From contig JAYGDB010000008.1 of the NCBI GenBank assembly GCA_046583095.1, positions 65,242 to 129,241 on the forward strand: a DNA stretch of 64,000 bases, read 5' to 3'. The notes beneath the pieces were generated by a model that worked only from the letters and a program-made list of their open reading frames with translations, was not told the DNA's origin and did no database searches. Positions within the stretch are counted from its first letter, which is position 1, and each line of letters begins with the position of its first letter. Positions 42,091 through 50,854 of this stretch are shown here, one piece after another. This DNA is from JAJDAN01 sp046583095 (GTDB taxonomy: Bacteria > Myxococcota_A > UBA9160 > UBA4427). Both the position numbers and the translations under genes were made by a program.

Positions 42091-43596
42091 TTGTCTCGTA
42101 TCACGAGCGCCGCGCTCACGGGCGTCGACGGCGTTGCCGTCGAGATCGAAGTTCGCATCAGCTCCCTGTTGCCCCGGGTAGACATCGTGGGGCTGCCCGA
42201 AGCTGCCGTTCGCGAGAGCTCGGCACGCGTGCGCGCTGCAATCAGCTCCACGGGCCACCGATTTCCCGAACGACGCGTCACCGTCAACCTCGCCCCCGCC
42301 GAGCTCCGAAAGAGCGGAGCCGCTCTCGACCTGCCCATCGCGATCGGGATCCTGGCCGCGTCGGCGGCGATCTCGGGCGACGACATCGCGGGTCTCGCAC
42401 TCGTCGGCGAGCTCGCCCTCGACGGGAGGCTGCGCGGCGTTCGCGGGGCTCTGGCGCTGGTGATCGCCTGCCGTGATGCAGGCTGCCGCGCGGTCATCGT
42501 CCCCGCGGCGAACGCTAGAGAAGCAGCGCTCGCACCCGGCATCCGGGTACACGAAGCAACCAGCCTGCGAGAAGTCCTCGGCCACATCACGGGAACCGAG
42601 AAGCTAGCGGCCGTCGAGTCTCCGCGGACGCTCTACTTCAGAAATTTGCCAGGGCCCTGCCTCTCCGAGGTGCGCGGACAAGAAGGCGCCAAGCGCGCGC
42701 TGGAGGTGGCAGCAGCCGGAGGGCACGGCGTTCTCCTCTCGGGCCCCCCAGGTTCCGGAAAGACCATGTTGGCCCGCAGGCTTCCAGGCCTCCTGCCCGC
42801 GCTCGACTTCGAATCGGCCCTCGAGGCGACACGCATCCACGGGGCAGCCGGACATCTCGACGAGCGCCATCCCATCGTCACCCGGAGACCCTTTCGCGCG
42901 CCCCATCACACGGCCAGTACCGCGGGCCTGATGGGGGGCGGTAATCCGCCGCGCCCCGGCGAGGTGTCCCTCGCTCACCGGGGCGTCTTGTTCCTCGACG
43001 AACTGCCGGAGTTCGAACGGCGGGCGCTCGAATCTCTCCGCCAGGTGCTCGAAGAGCGCAGCATCCGCATCGCCCGGGCGAGCTACAGCTGTGCGTTCCC
43101 GGCGCACTTCATCCTGATCGCCGCCTGCAATCCGTGTCCGTGCGGCTGGTTTCGGAGCGGGATGCGGGACTGCCGCTGCGATGAGGCCGCCATCGCGCGC
43201 TACCGCCGGCGGGTCTCAGGCCCGCTCCTGGATCGGATCGATCTGCACGTCGAGGTCCCGGCCGTGGCGTGGCATCAACTCGAGCAGCCGGCTTCGGGGC
43301 CCACCAGTGGCGAGATCCAGCGCAGGGTCGAAGCGGCGCGCGCGATTCAGCAACAGCGCGGCTTCGCATCGAACGCTGAAATCCCGGACCGCGTCCTAGA
43401 CCCGGTCGTCGCGGCCGCCCCCGAGGCGCGCGCACTGCTCGGTCGCGCTGTGGACCTGCTCGGCCTATCGGCCCGAGCTGCTCGGCGCGTCCTTCGGGTC
43501 GCCCGAACCCTCGCCGACCTCGAAGCGCAAGGGGGCGTCGAGCCAACTCACATCGCCGAAGCCCTGGGCTACCGGGGCGAGACGAGCGCGCGCTGA
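42091..43596 (+). CDS. comM: YifB/ComM family Mg-chelatase-like AAA+ ATPase
   Basis: A 501-residue AAA+ protein. ComM is a hexameric helicase promoting branch migration of incoming DNA in natural transformation. The N-terminal half (about 1-190) is the Lon-substrate-like domain with VEIEVRISSLLPRVDIVGLPEAAVRE in two pieces. The AAA core has GPPGSGKT, LFLDELPEF (Walker B) and a zinc-like CNPCPCG segment, and the C-terminal lid ends the protein. The TTG at 42091 gives the family N-terminus (SRITSAALTGVD). No other competence gene is nearby. Confidence 0.92.
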   Translation: MSRITSAALTGVDGVAVEIEVRISSLLPRVDIVGLPEAAVRESSARVRAAISSTGHRFPERRVTVNLAPAELRKSGAALDLPIAIGILAASAAISGDDIAGLALVGELALDGRLRGVRGALALVIACRDAGCRAVIVPAANAREAALAPGIRVHEATSLREVLGHITGTEKLAAVESPRTLYFRNLPGPCLSEVRGQEGAKRALEVAAAGGHGVLLSGPPGSGKTMLARRLPGLLPALDFESALEATRIHGAAGHLDERHPIVTRRPFRAPHHTASTAGLMGGGNPPRPGEVSLAHRGVLFLDELPEFERRALESLRQVLEERSIRIARASYSCAFPAHFILIAACNPCPCGWFRSGMRDCRCDEAAIARYRRRVSGPLLDRIDLHVEVPAVAWHQLEQPASGPTSGEIQRRVEAARAIQQQRGFASNAEIPDRVLDPVVAAAPEARALLGRAVDLLGLSARAARRVLRVARTLADLEAQGGVEPTHIAEALGYRGETSAR

Positions 43597-43733
43597 CCGG
43601 AGTCCATGTTTCGTCGCTTCGGTGTGCGAAATTCGTCACCCGGCTGGGGATCGGACGGCCACGTTTCGGGAGGCAAGAAGCCAACACCCTGAAATACGGT
43701 CGATTCTGCGCGTCTCCGAACTGCCGGCGAATC

Positions 43734-43749
43734 TGGCACGAAATATGCC
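43734..43749 (+). promoter_or_regulatory. Sigma-54-type promoter before the 77-residue gene
   Basis: TGGCACG-N4-ATGCC has the perfect -24 half and GG/GC spaced by ten bases; the -12 half differs from TTGC only in its first base. Transcription would begin near 43760, 23 bases before the ATG at 43783. The other such promoter in the window is at 30420. Confidence 0.6.
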
Positions 43750-43782
43750 TACAGGAGCAGAGAGTCCAGCTCGGAGACCGAC

Positions 43783-44016
43783 ATGGCGTTCGCGACACCC
43801 GTCAGCCCGTCCACCACGGACCGCCCGAGGCGACACAGCCTACCGGGCGCGAACGCCCGCGTGAGCACCACCCTCCTCGACCTCGTGCGGGTCCTCAGCG
43901 AGATTACGGATGACGAGAACGAGATCGTGGCCACCGCGATCCACATGCTCCGCACGGGCAGCGTCAGGTTGACGGGAAGCTTCCGTGACACCCCCGTCAA
44001 TCGGTTCACGGGCTAG
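43783..44016 (+). CDS. Small protein of unknown function under a sigma-54-type promoter
   Basis: A 77-residue protein. The first 30 residues are Pro/Arg/Thr-rich and look disordered. The rest (TLLDLVRVLSEITDDENEIV then AIHMLRTGSVRLTGSF) is a helix pair followed by a beta-like tail, similar in feel to small conserved proteins of delta-proteobacteria that I cannot name. GGAG precedes the ATG at a good distance. It sits between comM and rmlA with its own promoter, so it is likely a separately controlled, stress- or nutrient-regulated gene. Confidence 0.7.
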   Translation: MAFATPVSPSTTDRPRRHSLPGANARVSTTLLDLVRVLSEITDDENEIVATAIHMLRTGSVRLTGSFRDTPVNRFTG

Positions 44017-44052
44017 CGGGAACCCCCGCCCGATCCGGGCTACCAAGTGCAC

Positions 44053-44931
44053 ATGAAGGGGATCGTCCTCGCGGGTGGATCGGGCAGCCGGCTCTACCCC
44101 ATCACTCACGGCGTCAGCAAGCAACTCCTCCCGATCTACGACAAGCCGATGATCTACTACCCGCTCTCGAGCCTGCTGCTCGCAGGGATCCGGGAAGTCC
44201 TGATCATCTCGACGCCTGAAGATCGACCCGCCTTCGAGCGAGTCCTGGGCGACGGATCGAACCTCGGGATCGAGATCCAGTACCAGCTGCAGCCCTCTCC
44301 CGACGGCATCGCGCAGGCCTTCCTGATCGGCGAGGAGTTCATCGCGGGCAAGCCCGTGGGCCTGGCTCTGGGCGACAACATCTTCTACGGCCACGGTTTC
44401 CCCGAGTCTCTCGAGCGCGCCACGGCCCACGAGTCGGGTGCCACGGTCTTCGGCTACTACGTGGCAGACCCGGAGCGCTACGGCGTCGTCGAGTTCGACG
44501 GGAACGGCCGTGCGCTCGGCATCGAGGAGAAGCCCGAGAAGCCGAAGACCAACTACGCGGTCACCGGCCTCTACTTCTACGACGACCAGGTCGTGGACAT
44601 CGCGAAGGGCCTGAAGCCGTCGGCCCGGGGCGAGCTCGAGATCACCGATCTCAATGTCGCCTACCTCGAGCAGGACGAACTCCGGGTCGAGCTCCTGGGG
44701 CGCGGCGTTGCCTGGCTCGACACCGGCACCCACGAGTCTCTGCTGCAAGCAGCGAACTTCATCCAGGCGATCCAGGACCGGCAGGGCCTCAAGGTCGCCT
44801 GCCTCGAAGAAATCGCGTACCGCCAGGGCTATATCTCGCTCCCACAGCTCGCGCGACTCGGCGAGCAGATGAAGAAGAACGGCTACGGTCAATACCTCCT
44901 GCGGCTGGCCGAAGACGAGTCGGAAGCTTGA
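44053..44931 (+). CDS. rmlA: Glucose-1-phosphate thymidylyltransferase
   Basis: A 292-residue enzyme making dTDP-glucose, the first step to dTDP-L-rhamnose. The nucleotide-binding loop is LAGGSGSRLYPIT and the conserved KQLLPIYDKPMIYYPL follows. ALGDNIFYGHG contains the metal-binding Asp, and EEKPEKPKTNYAVTGLYFYD is the signature of the long-form family. A GTG two codons earlier is an alternative start. The stop overlaps the TTG of rmlC (TTGA). rmlB and rmlD are not in the window. Confidence 0.95.
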   Translation: MKGIVLAGGSGSRLYPITHGVSKQLLPIYDKPMIYYPLSSLLLAGIREVLIISTPEDRPAFERVLGDGSNLGIEIQYQLQPSPDGIAQAFLIGEEFIAGKPVGLALGDNIFYGHGFPESLERATAHESGATVFGYYVADPERYGVVEFDGNGRALGIEEKPEKPKTNYAVTGLYFYDDQVVDIAKGLKPSARGELEITDLNVAYLEQDELRVELLGRGVAWLDTGTHESLLQAANFIQAIQDRQGLKVACLEEIAYRQGYISLPQLARLGEQMKKNGYGQYLLRLAEDESEA

Positions 44932-45491
44932 ACTTCACGGAGACCGAGCTGCCCGGCGTGATCCTGGTCGAACCGGACGTACACGGAGACAACCGGGGCT
45001 TCCTTCTCGAGACCTACCACGCCGACAAGTACGCCGCGGGAGGGATCTCGGCGACCTTCGTACAGGACAACCACTCTCGCTCGAGCCAGGGGATCCTGCG
45101 TGGACTCCACCTGCAGCCGGCCTTTCCACAAGGCAAGCTCGTCCGTGTCGTGGAAGGCGAGGTGTACGACGTGGCGGTCGACGTGCGGCGGGGCTCGCCC
45201 CACTTCGGAAAGCATGTCGCCGTTGTCCTGTCGGCCGAGAGCTTTGCGCAGCTCTACGTTCCGCCGGGCTTCGCCCATGGTTTTCTGGTCACCAGCGAGG
45301 TCGCGCAGTTCGAGTACAAGTGCACCAACCTCTACCACCCCGAAGACGAGCTCTCGATCGCCTGGAACGACCCGGAGGTCGCGATCCCATGGCCGATCGC
45401 TGCACCAAGCCTGGCCGCCAAGGACGCCGAAGCACCGACCCTTGCTGAGGCGATGGATCGGCTACCCGTCTACCGACCCGCGGAGGATTGA
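44928..45491 (+). CDS. rmlC: dTDP-4-dehydrorhamnose 3,5-epimerase
   Basis: A 187-residue cupin enzyme of the dTDP-L-rhamnose pathway. Family landmarks are GDNRGFLLETYH, FVQDNHSRSSQGILRGLHLQ with the catalytic His, and VYDVAVDVRRGSPHFGK. The later motif is YVPPGFAHGFLV. The TTG start overlaps the rmlA stop, so the pair is translationally coupled. dTDP-rhamnose would serve the surface glycan genes at the start of the window (inference). It is convergent with the phosphatase gene, 31 bases apart. Confidence 0.94.
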   Translation: MNFTETELPGVILVEPDVHGDNRGFLLETYHADKYAAGGISATFVQDNHSRSSQGILRGLHLQPAFPQGKLVRVVEGEVYDVAVDVRRGSPHFGKHVAVVLSAESFAQLYVPPGFAHGFLVTSEVAQFEYKCTNLYHPEDELSIAWNDPEVAIPWPIAAPSLAAKDAEAPTLAEAMDRLPVYRPAED

Positions 45492-45522
45492 GGAACTTGC
45501 CGGCCGAGAGCCGTCACTGCTG

Positions 45523-47181
45523 CTACTCGAGGGGCAGGGATCTTCCGTCCAGGCCATCGGGCAGCGAGAGTCCCAAGAGCCCCGCCAGGGTCGGTGCGAT
45601 GTCGACCGTCGCGGCCGGGCCCTCGATTCGACCCGGCTCGACACCCGGCCCCCAGAAGATCAATGGGACGGCCCGGTCGTAGGCGTACGGCGAGCCGTGA
45701 CTCGTCGCGATCCGCAGACCTGCGAGCAGGCAGTCTTCGGCGACCTGGATGGCGAGGTCTCCCGTCCGCTCGTTCCACGAGTTGCGATACAAGGTCGCCA
45801 TCGGCTCGGGTCCTCCGCCCGACAGAACTTCGTCCCGGGTCCACGCACGGGCAATCCCCGGCTCGGACTCGAGGCGAGCCCGCGCCAACGCGATCAGCTC
45901 CCCGGCGTCGGTGCCCGTCGCCGCTACGTGCTTTCGGTTCAGACTGAGACGGCTCGAGGCGAGCTTGAACCAGGCACCGCCCCCGAAGCGCTCGCTCAAC
46001 TCCGCGTTCAACTCCGCGACGATCGGGCGCGGATCTACTCGTCCGCCCTCGACGGGGCAGCGACTGCGACCCTGCTCGAGAAGCCATTCGGGAAGCGCTA
46101 GCACGCCGTGGTCGGCCGTGAGCGCGACGAGGACGCGTCGCTTGCCGACACGCTCTTCCAGAAACTCCAGAAACTCGCCGAGGTCGGCATCGAGCCTCGC
46201 GAGCGCGTCACGCGACTCCCAGCTCTCGGGTCCGTAGAAGTGGCCGACGAGGTCCGTGGCCGAGAGGGCGACGGTGAGCAAGTCGACTTGCCGACCTGTG
46301 CCGAGGTCCTCACGCTCGACGAGTTCCTTCGCGAACGCGAGGGTGATCTGGTCCGCAAACGGGCTGATGTAGATCCGCTCGGCCGGATGGCGCATGCGCT
46401 CGGGCATCCGCTCGATGCCCGTCGGAGCCTGCAGGACGGGATGCGGTTGGGCGCGTCCGTAGACCGGACTCTCGTGCTCGTAGTCGTCGATCCGGGGCCC
46501 CCGGGCGGAATCAGCAGCTGATTCCGCCAGGTACTGCCATCGCGCCGGCACCCCTTCCAACAGTTTCTGCCGGTTCCAGGTCTCGACCCAACCCGGCAGG
46601 GCCTTCATGTAGTAGCGACTCGTCACGAAGCCGGGCGTCTCGCCGCGCGCGAGCCAATAAGCCGCATCGCCATCCCGGCCCGCAGTCGCGATGGCCGAAC
46701 GATCCTTCCCCGAAACGCTGAACACGCGTGTCCCGGGACGTTGGGCTTTCATCCAGTCCCCCAGACCTCCCGCCTTCATCGTGCGCGGGGAGCGACCATC
46801 CGAGGGCTTCCCCGGCCGGGTCAGGATCGCCGCGTCCTGCCTCCGGTCCTCGACGCAGTACCGCGCCTCGAAGGTCTCAGGGTCCGTGTAGCTGTTGCCC
46901 GGAATCCCGATCGTCGCGGGGTGCCGCCCGGTCAGCATCGTCGCGTGCCCCGGGCACGTCTCGGTGAAGGCGTGGGCGAGAGCGGCGCCAGCGAAGACCC
47001 GACCCTCTCGTTGGAGCCGGCCCAGACCCCCGGGCTGCTCGTGCGAGAGACGATCTGGGCGCAGCTGATCGATCGCCAGGAGCACGACGAGCTTCGGCTC
47101 GGGCTCGACCGACGCCGGAAAACCCGTACAGCCGGAGAAGAGGAGAGCCGCCGCCGCGCTGAGGGTCAGCCGTCTCGACAA
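45523..47181 (-). CDS. Secreted alkaline-phosphatase-superfamily lipoprotein (PafA-like)
   Basis: A 552-residue phosphatase or phosphodiesterase of the alkaline phosphatase superfamily. A signal peptide ends in a lipobox (LLFSGC, Cys18). Metal-site motifs are LLAIDQLRPDRL, the nucleophile region HAFTETCPGHATMLTG, DLVGHFYGPES and LTADHGV. The layout matches PafA-type monoesterases that release inorganic phosphate outside the cytoplasm. The TTG at 47181 gives a clean signal peptide and overlaps the fur 3' end by 16 bases; an open frame further upstream lies in other genes and is not used. Confidence 0.85.
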   Translation of the reverse strand: MSRRLTLSAAAALLFSGCTGFPASVEPEPKLVVLLAIDQLRPDRLSHEQPGGLGRLQREGRVFAGAALAHAFTETCPGHATMLTGRHPATIGIPGNSYTDPETFEARYCVEDRRQDAAILTRPGKPSDGRSPRTMKAGGLGDWMKAQRPGTRVFSVSGKDRSAIATAGRDGDAAYWLARGETPGFVTSRYYMKALPGWVETWNRQKLLEGVPARWQYLAESAADSARGPRIDDYEHESPVYGRAQPHPVLQAPTGIERMPERMRHPAERIYISPFADQITLAFAKELVEREDLGTGRQVDLLTVALSATDLVGHFYGPESWESRDALARLDADLGEFLEFLEERVGKRRVLVALTADHGVLALPEWLLEQGRSRCPVEGGRVDPRPIVAELNAELSERFGGGAWFKLASSRLSLNRKHVAATGTDAGELIALARARLESEPGIARAWTRDEVLSGGGPEPMATLYRNSWNERTGDLAIQVAEDCLLAGLRIATSHGSPYAYDRAVPLIFWGPGVEPGRIEGPAATVDIAPTLAGLLGLSLPDGLDGRSLPLE

Positions 47182-47597
47182 TCGCTGCAGTGACCGTAGA
47201 GCTCGTGACGGTGTCGCAGGATCTCGAAATCGTGCTCGCCCGCAATCCGGTTCTGGCTCGCCTCGATCGAGCGACACTCGAACTCGATGATCTTCCCGCA
47301 CCGCGTACACACGAGGTGGTCGTGGTGCTCGTGTTCGATCTCGTAGCGGGTGACTCCGTCTTCGAAATGATGCTCCTCGGCTAGACCCGCGTCGCACAGG
47401 AGCTTCATGGTCCGATAGATGGTCGTGTATCCGATGTTCGGGTGCTCGGCACGCACAGCTTGGTAGAGCTCGTCGCTCGTGACGTGCCGCTTCGCTTTGA
47501 GAAAGATCTCGAGGATCAGATCGCGCTGCTTCGTGCGCTTGAGGTTGTGCTTTTCGAGATACCGGGACAGCGCTTCGCGCTCGACTTCGTGCGCCAT
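47166..47597 (-). CDS. fur: Fur family metal-dependent transcriptional regulator
   Basis: A 143-residue repressor that senses Fe2+ or a related metal and binds DNA as a dimer. The N-terminal winged helix includes LKRTKQRDLILEIF and NIGYTTIYRTMKLL (recognition helix). The metal region has HFEDGVTRYEI, the histidine run EHEHHDHLVC, and two CxxC pairs (CTRC, CSDC) for structural zinc. It lies inside an operon between an unknown protein and a secreted phosphatase, not with iron-uptake genes. The symbol is used in the family sense; Zur or PerR specificity is not excluded. Confidence 0.92.
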   Translation of the reverse strand: MAHEVEREALSRYLEKHNLKRTKQRDLILEIFLKAKRHVTSDELYQAVRAEHPNIGYTTIYRTMKLLCDAGLAEEHHFEDGVTRYEIEHEHHDHLVCTRCGKIIEFECRSIEASQNRIAGEHDFEILRHRHELYGHCSDCRDG

Positions 47598-47665
47598 GAA
47601 GGAAACGTACCGCCCGCGAGGGATCCCACCACCCCGGAGCTCTCCCAGGCGGCAAGCAGCGGCTC

Positions 47666-48142
47666 CTACTCGGCGAGCAACTCCTCGCAGACCCCCGCGA
47701 TCGTGTCGTCTCGATCTTGCTCGAGGACCCGTAGCTGACTTCGGAGTCCGGAGTCGATCTGGAGTGAACCGTCGTTTTTTGTCGCCAGCAGAGCCTCCAG
47801 AGCCGCAACGACGAGGTCGCGTTCGCCCGTATCGAGCAGGAGTGCGAGAAGCGACGGATCCTGCGGAGTGCCGATCTCCTCGCAGTAGCCGCGGCAGGCC
47901 TGCAAGAAGTCACTGGTTCCGTGGGCGTCGCGCATCGCGTCGGCGAGTTGGCTGCCCTTCTCGCCGCCCTTGCCCGTCGAAAAGAGCGAGTCGGCGTCGT
48001 TCAGGGCCCGGCTTCGGGCGCTCGCCTGTTCCCGCTGAGCACGGCGACCGCGGGGCTCGTCCGTCCCCACCGTCTCGCCTCGCCGACGCTTGTCGAGTTC
48101 GCTGAAGCTGAGCTTGCGACGCTCGTCGCGGTCGTCACTCAT
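47666..48142 (-). CDS. Unknown soluble protein with an alpha-helical C-terminus
   Basis: A 158-residue protein. Residues 1-45 are strongly charged and probably disordered (RDERRKLSFSELDKRRRG). The rest is helical with FLQACRGYCEEIG and repeats of leucine-rich helices reminiscent of HEAT-type repeats. No motif identifies it. The ATG overlaps the stop of the TPR lipoprotein gene (ATGA), so it is translated with it, and fur follows 68 bases later. It is likely a small partner in the same process. Confidence 0.72.
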   Translation of the reverse strand: MSDDRDERRKLSFSELDKRRRGETVGTDEPRGRRAQREQASARSRALNDADSLFSTGKGGEKGSQLADAMRDAHGTSDFLQACRGYCEEIGTPQDPSLLALLLDTGERDLVVAALEALLATKNDGSLQIDSGLRSQLRVLEQDRDDTIAGVCEELLAE

Positions 48143-48465
48143 GGTCCACTCACTCGTTCGATCGCCCGCACCCTCTCCAGGTTGTTGCTTGCCGCATGGT
48201 TGTCGCAGTCGAGTTCCACGGCCCGCTCGAAGGACTCTCGGGCAAGCCCGATCCGATCCGCCTCCAGCTGGGCGATTCCGAGGTGATTGTGAACCTCGGA
48301 GGCTTCGGGGACCAGGCGAGCCGCGTGCGAGAGCTCGACGAGGGCCACCTCGATCTCACCTCGGTCGAGGGCGGCCGTCCCGCTCTGGTAGAGGCGGGCA
48401 CCGCGCCAGGCACTGCAGCCGAGCAGGCCGGCGGCGAGAACGACCGTAGCGAGCCAATGCGTCAC
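48139..48465 (-). CDS. TPR-repeat lipoprotein
   Basis: A 108-residue lipoprotein. The signal peptide ends with a lipobox (AGLLGC, Cys17). The mature part holds two tetratricopeptide-like helix pairs: LYQSGTAALDRGEIEVALVE and VHNHLGIAQLEADRIGLARE with the usual Gly/Ala spacing. TPR units bind other proteins. It is the first gene of a four-gene minus-strand unit (lipoprotein, unknown, fur, secreted phosphatase). The 200 bases upstream contain the divergent MATE gene start and no clear sigma-70 consensus. Confidence 0.8.
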   Translation of the reverse strand: MTHWLATVVLAAGLLGCSAWRGARLYQSGTAALDRGEIEVALVELSHAARLVPEASEVHNHLGIAQLEADRIGLARESFERAVELDCDNHAASNNLERVRAIERVSGP

Positions 48466-48665
48466 ATGTTAAGAATGGCGCATTGGAGGACGCCCCGCGT
48501 GGCTGGCATCGAACTCGTCATTATCGGCGTGAGAATACGGCCCCGTAACATGCGTCCGGCCGCCTGACTCCGATCCCGCGCGTCGCCACCCGGTGAGTCG
48601 AGCAACCGCGGACGACCCAGGTCCACGGCAACCCTGCCCCTCGTCCGTCCCACCCGAGATCTCTC

Positions 48666-50069
48666 ATGAGCAGCACGAATCAGCCCATCCCGCCCCCCGC
48701 GAGCACCGCACCCTCGTTGCCCCCGGTCGCCGGATCGCTGGCAGCGCCCGGTGGGGTTCGCGAGGTCCTGGTGCTCGCCTTCCCGGTGATCCTGACGCAG
48801 ATCTCCATGACCGCGATGGGAATCGTCGACTCGGCGATGGTCGGCAGCCTCGGTGCAACGGAGCTCGGCGCCGTGGGCTTCGGCGGCATCTGGCTGTGGA
48901 CCTTCGTGTCCTTCTTCGTAGGGACGATGAGCGCTGTCCAGACCTTCGTATCCCAGCGAGAGGGTGCCGGCGCGTCCAGTGAGTGCGGCGCCTGGGCGTG
49001 GCAGGGCATCTACGCGCTGGCGCCGATGGGGTTGCTGGCCACGGGCATCCTCTATTTCGGCGCGGAGGACCTGATGCGGCTCCTGGGCCCCTCGGAGGAA
49101 CTCCAACCGCTTGCCACGAGCTACGTGTCGGTCCGTTCGCTGGGAATCCTCGGGGTGCTCGGCGCGGTAGCGGTGAGCTCGTTCTTCCGCGGCATCGGTG
49201 ACACCAAGACGCCCCTGTACGCGACGCTCATCGCGAACACCGCGAACGTGGTGCTCGACTACGGGCTCATCTTCGGCGAGCTCGGCCTGCCTCGGCTCGG
49301 CGTGACGGGAGCGGGCGCCGCGACGGCGATCGCCGAGTGGATCTACCTGGCGGCGATGATCCTTCCCTTCCTCCGGCCCCTCATCCGCCAGCGCTACCAC
49401 ACCACCCGTCGAACCCCGAGGCCGAGCGACATCCGCCGCCTGCTGCGGACCGGCGCCCCGATCGGCGGCCAGTGGTGGCTCGAGATGGTCTCATTCGCGG
49501 CGTTCACCACCCTCGTGGCGAGGATGGGCGACGCCTCGATGGCCGCGAGCCAGGTCTTCGTGGCGCTGCTCTCGATCTCGTTCATGCAGGCAACCGGACT
49601 CGCCACCGCGGTCCAGACCCTGGTCGGCCAGTACATCGGTTCGGAGCAGCACGTGTACGCCGAAAAATCGTTCCGGTCCGGACTGAAGCTCGCGGTCTTC
49701 CTCGCCGGAGGCATCGCGATCCTCTTCTACTCCGTACCCGAGCTGCTGGTAGGCATCTTCACGGACGATCCAGAGGTGATTCGGCTCGGCGTGCCTCTGA
49801 TCCTGCTCGGTGCGTTGTTCCAGTTCTTCGACGCCTTCGGAATCGTCGCGGACGGGGCCTTGCGCGGAGCCGGTGACACACGCTGGCCGTTCGTGATCCG
49901 CTTCGCCTTGGGGTGGCTGGTCTTCCTCCCGCTGGCCTACTGGATGGGGATCGTGCTGGAAGGCGGCCTCAGCTGGGCCTGGGCGGCTGGCGTCATCGAA
50001 GTCTCGCTGCTCTCGATGGCCCTCATCTGGCGCTTCCGCTCGGGCGCCTGGAGACACATCGTGATCTAG
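48666..50069 (+). CDS. MATE family multidrug/toxin efflux transporter
   Basis: A 467-residue inner-membrane antiporter with about twelve helices in two six-helix halves. A disordered Pro/Ala-rich N-terminus of some 28 residues precedes helix 1. The conserved segments AMGIVDSAMVGSLG and RGIGDTKTPL (and its repeat RGAGDTRWPF in the second half) are typical of MATE exporters, which use H+ or Na+ gradients. The substrate is not predictable. It is convergent with the nuclease gene. Confidence 0.92.
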   Translation: MSSTNQPIPPPASTAPSLPPVAGSLAAPGGVREVLVLAFPVILTQISMTAMGIVDSAMVGSLGATELGAVGFGGIWLWTFVSFFVGTMSAVQTFVSQREGAGASSECGAWAWQGIYALAPMGLLATGILYFGAEDLMRLLGPSEELQPLATSYVSVRSLGILGVLGAVAVSSFFRGIGDTKTPLYATLIANTANVVLDYGLIFGELGLPRLGVTGAGAATAIAEWIYLAAMILPFLRPLIRQRYHTTRRTPRPSDIRRLLRTGAPIGGQWWLEMVSFAAFTTLVARMGDASMAASQVFVALLSISFMQATGLATAVQTLVGQYIGSEQHVYAEKSFRSGLKLAVFLAGGIAILFYSVPELLVGIFTDDPEVIRLGVPLILLGALFQFFDAFGIVADGALRGAGDTRWPFVIRFALGWLVFLPLAYWMGIVLEGGLSWAWAAGVIEVSLLSMALIWRFRSGAWRHIVI

Positions 50070-50128
50070 CAGCGTGAGCTGCGACGGCTCGCCATCCCGC
50101 GAAGATTCGCTGCTCGCGGCGTTGGCGG

Positions 50129-50854
50129 CTAGATGTCGTCGGGCTGCCGGCTCGAAGCCGGGACGTCGAGGTGTGCGACCACCGGCAGGTGGTCCGACGC
50201 CCGACGCGAGGCAGGCGTGTCGTGTGCCGCAACCGAGAGGATCTTCGCGCGATGCGCGTAGACCCGGTCGAGGGCGAACAGGGGCGCAGCCGCGGGGAAC
50301 GTCATCGGCCAGTCGAAGTTGTGGTGACGCTCCATCACGTCCGTCAGCTGCTGGGTGGCCTTGCACTGACGCCACGTGTTCATGTCGCCGAGCAACACCG
50401 CGGGACCGGCCTGGAGCTGCGGGTGCTGAAGCAGTGATGTGACCTGGCGCCGGCGTGTGCGATCGACCAGCGAGAGGTGCGTCGCGACGACCGCGAGCCC
50501 GCTGGCAGCTCCGCTGAACTGCACGGCGAGAGCCCCTCGTCGCTCGATGCGCGAGAACGAGATGTCGATCACCGAGACCGCGGTCACGGGGAAGCGCGAG
50601 AGAATTGCGTTCCCGAGCTGACCTCGGCGATGCTGACGCGTCACCGCGAATGTGAGGTGCAACCCGAGCGACTCTGCGATGGCCGAGAGCGGACACTCCC
50701 CCTGTTCCGGGCGTAGCACCTCCTGCAGCGCGATCACATCCGCACCGAGTTCCGAGATGACGTAACCCGCCCGGGTGGGATCCGGCTTCTTTCGGCCGTT
50801 CATGCCGGTCCAGCGATGAACGTTGTAGCTGGCGACCTTGATGCGCGTTCCCAT
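50129..50854 (-). CDS. Endonuclease/exonuclease/phosphatase (EEP) family protein
   Basis: A 241-residue metal-dependent phosphodiesterase of the DNase I/synaptojanin fold. The order of motifs is VASYNVHRW, ALQEVL (metal-binding Glu), ATHLSL (His), LLGDMNTW (Asp-x-Asn) and SDHLPVVAHL (catalytic Asp-His), so the site is complete. Substrates in the family are DNA, RNA or phospholipids; this one is unassigned. The ATG at 50854 fits the family start. The frame is open for 66 more codons upstream with a GGAAGG before a TTG at 51052, giving an Arg/Ala-rich extension of uncertain reality. Confidence 0.85.
   Translation of the reverse strand: MGTRIKVASYNVHRWTGMNGRKKPDPTRAGYVISELGADVIALQEVLRPEQGECPLSAIAESLGLHLTFAVTRQHRRGQLGNAILSRFPVTAVSVIDISFSRIERRGALAVQFSGAASGLAVVATHLSLVDRTRRRQVTSLLQHPQLQAGPAVLLGDMNTWRQCKATQQLTDVMERHHNFDWPMTFPAAAPLFALDRVYAHRAKILSVAAHDTPASRRASDHLPVVAHLDVPASSRQPDDI

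Noticed and set aside
47182..47913. Extending the secreted phosphatase upstream to 47913
   Set aside because: The added 244 residues overlap fur and the unknown gene in another frame and would bury the signal peptide and lipobox that begin at 47181.
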